From positions 1 through 15,474 of the forward strand of contig CAYQPF010000115.1 in assembly GCA_964419225.1 (NCBI GenBank): a stretch of 15,474 nt of DNA, read 5' to 3'. The notes below the pieces were generated by a model. The model was not told the origin of the DNA. It saw only the letters and a program-made list of their open reading frames with translations, and searched no databases. Shown one piece after another: positions 13,891 to 15,474 of the stretch (positions within the stretch are counted from its first letter, which is position 1; every line of letters starts with the position of its first letter). The translations under genes and the position numbers were made by a program. Source of the stretch: CAYQPF01 sp964419225 (GTDB lineage Bacteria; Cloacimonadota; Cloacimonadia; Cloacimonadales; CAYQPF01).

Positions 13891-15452
13891 TTTTTATGGT
13901 ATTTACTTCTGCAGGTAGCTATCGGGAGGAGCATTTCTTCGAGAGAAATACCACCATGCTGGAAGGTCCCGTTGTATTGCTTTTGATAAACGTGATAGGA
14001 ATTGGGATAGACAAAATAATAGTCATCCTTGGCAAAAATATAGTTATCAACAATATTTCTGGAAGGCAGACCGAAATCTTTCGGGTTCTTGAGATAGAGA
14101 GCATGTCTGTTGTTGCAGGTAAGGTTTTTGCCTTCCTTGTAACGGACAGTTATAGTAGTATCTCTGTCACCGATGACCTGGGTAGCACGGTTAACCTTGA
14201 TTGAACCATGATCTGTAGAAATGATGACAATCGCATCCTGTTTGGCTATTTGTTTCAAAGCTTCATACAGGGCAGAGTGCAGGAACCAGTGTTTGGTGAA
14301 GGCACGGAAAGCTTCTTCATCGGGAATAGTTTCCTGCAGGATCATATCTTTGGAGCGGTGATGCGCGAGGAGATCAAGGAAATTATAGACCAGAACGATC
14401 AGTTTTTCCTTACTCCAGGATTCTATTTTGCGGATAACAAAGTTACCTTCTTCCATATTGAAAATTTTCACATACTTGGAGGTTGGATTTAATTCATGTC
14501 CCAGATCGGCAATATGTTCATCGAGTAATTGATGTTCATTACGGTTACGGCTGTTGTCCATTTCAGAGGATTCCACCCAGTATTCGGGGAATCTTTTGGC
14601 GATATCTATCGGGAGCAGACCGCTGAAGATGGAATTACGGGAGAAGGGGGTAGCTGTAGGAAGAATGGAATAATAGATATCGAGATCAACATCGAACAAT
14701 TCTTTGATAAAAGGTTCAATAGCGTAGTATTGATCGAGTCTCATACAGTCCATGATAATGAAGTAGATAGGTTTATTTTCACTGAAAAGAGGAGTTACAT
14801 AGTTAGATATAACATCGAAGGAGAGGTTGGGTCGGTCATCGGTGTTGAGCCATTTCAGATAATTATCTTCGATGTAGTTACAGAATTCGGTATTACAGTT
14901 TCTTTTTTCCAGGAAGTGCATATTAGCGAGAGCTGAATCATTGATCTCATCAATAGTCAAATCCCATTTACACATGGATTTATAGATATTGATCCAGTCT
15001 TTCCAATCCGGAGCAGCGAAGATCTGTTGATTAAGTTTTACGGAGAATTTGGTATATTCTTCACCGATTTGGTTTTGTCGGATCTCATCAGCCTGGAAGA
15101 TCTTTTTAATCGCCATGATGATTTGATTAGGGTTGATGGGTTTGATAAGGTAATCGGCAATTTGACTGGCAATCGCTTTTTCCATCAAGCCTTCTTCTTC
15201 ATTCTTAGTAACCATCACAATAGGGATGGCTGAGTTGATCTTTTTGATTTCCTGAAGGGTAGTTAAACCGTCTAAACCCGGCATCATTTCATCCAGGAGT
15301 ACAAGATCATATTTATCACCTAATACAATGGCAATTGCATCAGAGCCATTGGAAACTGTTGTAACCTCATAACCTCTTTCTTCCAAAAACATGACAAAGG
15401 GTTTGAGAAGATCTATTTCATCGTCCACCCAGAGAATCTTCATTTTTTGCAT
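13887..15452 (-). CDS. porX: PorX-type response regulator with PglZ (alkaline phosphatase-like) output domain
   Basis: A 521-residue two-domain regulator. The receiver (about 1-120) has D10-D11, phospho-acceptor D54 in V-L-L-D-E-M-M-P-G, T82 and K104. A helical linker leads to a PglZ domain of the alkaline phosphatase superfamily (about 225-515) with metal-binding or catalytic candidates: D235 (I-I-M-D-C-M-R), the T-A-T-P-F-S-R-N-S stretch (266-274), N-F-L-D360, T-D414-H-G and Q-H499-G-G. PorX of Porphyromonas has the same layout, is a zinc-dependent phosphodiesterase of oligonucleotide type and controls type IX secretion genes. That target set is not shown here. The ATG at 15452 follows GAGG with about 8 nt spacing; a second in-frame ATG three codons later is less well placed. 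The promoter lies beyond the window. Overlap with tsaE is 4 nt. Confidence 0.88.
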   Translation of the reverse strand: MQKMKILWVDDEIDLLKPFVMFLEERGYEVTTVSNGSDAIAIVLGDKYDLVLLDEMMPGLDGLTTLQEIKKINSAIPIVMVTKNEEEGLMEKAIASQIADYLIKPINPNQIIMAIKKIFQADEIRQNQIGEEYTKFSVKLNQQIFAAPDWKDWINIYKSMCKWDLTIDEINDSALANMHFLEKRNCNTEFCNYIEDNYLKWLNTDDRPNLSFDVISNYVTPLFSENKPIYFIIMDCMRLDQYYAIEPFIKELFDVDLDIYYSILPTATPFSRNSIFSGLLPIDIAKRFPEYWVESSEMDNSRNRNEHQLLDEHIADLGHELNPTSKYVKIFNMEEGNFVIRKIESWSKEKLIVLVYNFLDLLAHHRSKDMILQETIPDEEAFRAFTKHWFLHSALYEALKQIAKQDAIVIISTDHGSIKVNRATQVIGDRDTTITVRYKEGKNLTCNNRHALYLKNPKDFGLPSRNIVDNYIFAKDDYYFVYPNSYHVYQKQYNGTFQHGGISLEEMLLPIATCRSKYHKK

Positions 15453-15474
15453 ATAAATTACCTCATTTTAGTTT

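Noticed and set aside
13896..15233. Several plus-strand open frames opposite porX
   Set aside because: They lie antisense to a well-supported gene and show no independent motif or ribosome site.
1..15474. CRISPR array or tRNA gene
   Set aside because: No regularly spaced direct repeats of CRISPR size and no cloverleaf with a TTCGA-type arm were found by eye on either strand.

Overview
The window is AT-rich bacterial DNA with nearly every gene on the minus strand. The best clue to the host is the pair at the right edge: a 521-residue PorX-type response regulator with a PglZ/alkaline-phosphatase-like output domain, overlapping tsaE by 4 nt. That regulator type is typical of the FCB superphylum (Bacteroidota, Cloacimonadota and relatives). 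Ordinary Shine-Dalgarno sites and a TATAAT-like box favour an FCB member outside the core Bacteroidota, but the phylum cannot be fixed from the sequence alone.

Layout from right to left, which is the direction of transcription: porX (15452-13887), tsaE (13890-13486), a Fic AMP-transferase gene (13460-12447), and a GNAT acetyltransferase gene whose start overlaps the end of fic. The GNAT gene (12463-11764) is interrupted by a 164-bp transposase-less element with 18-bp terminal inverted repeats and a 5-bp target duplication. Removing the element plus one duplication restores a 176-codon reading frame. A 0.5-kb non-coding stretch follows, with a dispersed-type hairpin and a minus-strand rho-independent terminator. 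Next is a plus-strand phage-type lysozyme gene broken by one frameshift (10575-11002).

The centre (10406-2823) is a compact type I restriction-modification operon: hsdM, hsdS, a 674-residue protein with an Hsp90/MutL-like ATPase domain and a C-terminal PD-(D/E)xK nuclease-like motif, then hsdR. The junctions are ATGA overlap, 14-nt gap and GTGA overlap, so the four genes look translationally coupled. The ATPase resembles the MutL/MORC-like ATPases already described in restriction-modification loci and is the most interesting member. Downstream on the same strand are a 438-residue unknown protein with a HEPN-like R-x6-H motif and a 214-residue protein with two membrane segments and a C-terminal winged-helix-like region. 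The last gene has its own likely promoter, with a perfect 8-bp inverted repeat over the expected transcription start.

The far left (1-696) has no intact gene. It holds a 43-codon remnant resembling the C-terminus of a phage head-morphogenesis protein. Phage remnants therefore lie on both sides of the defence cassette, and a 17-bp direct repeat (16/17) lies outside both, which suggests the cassette sits in the remains of a prophage. The likely overall role is a phage-defence island inserted beside a conserved housekeeping/regulatory pair.
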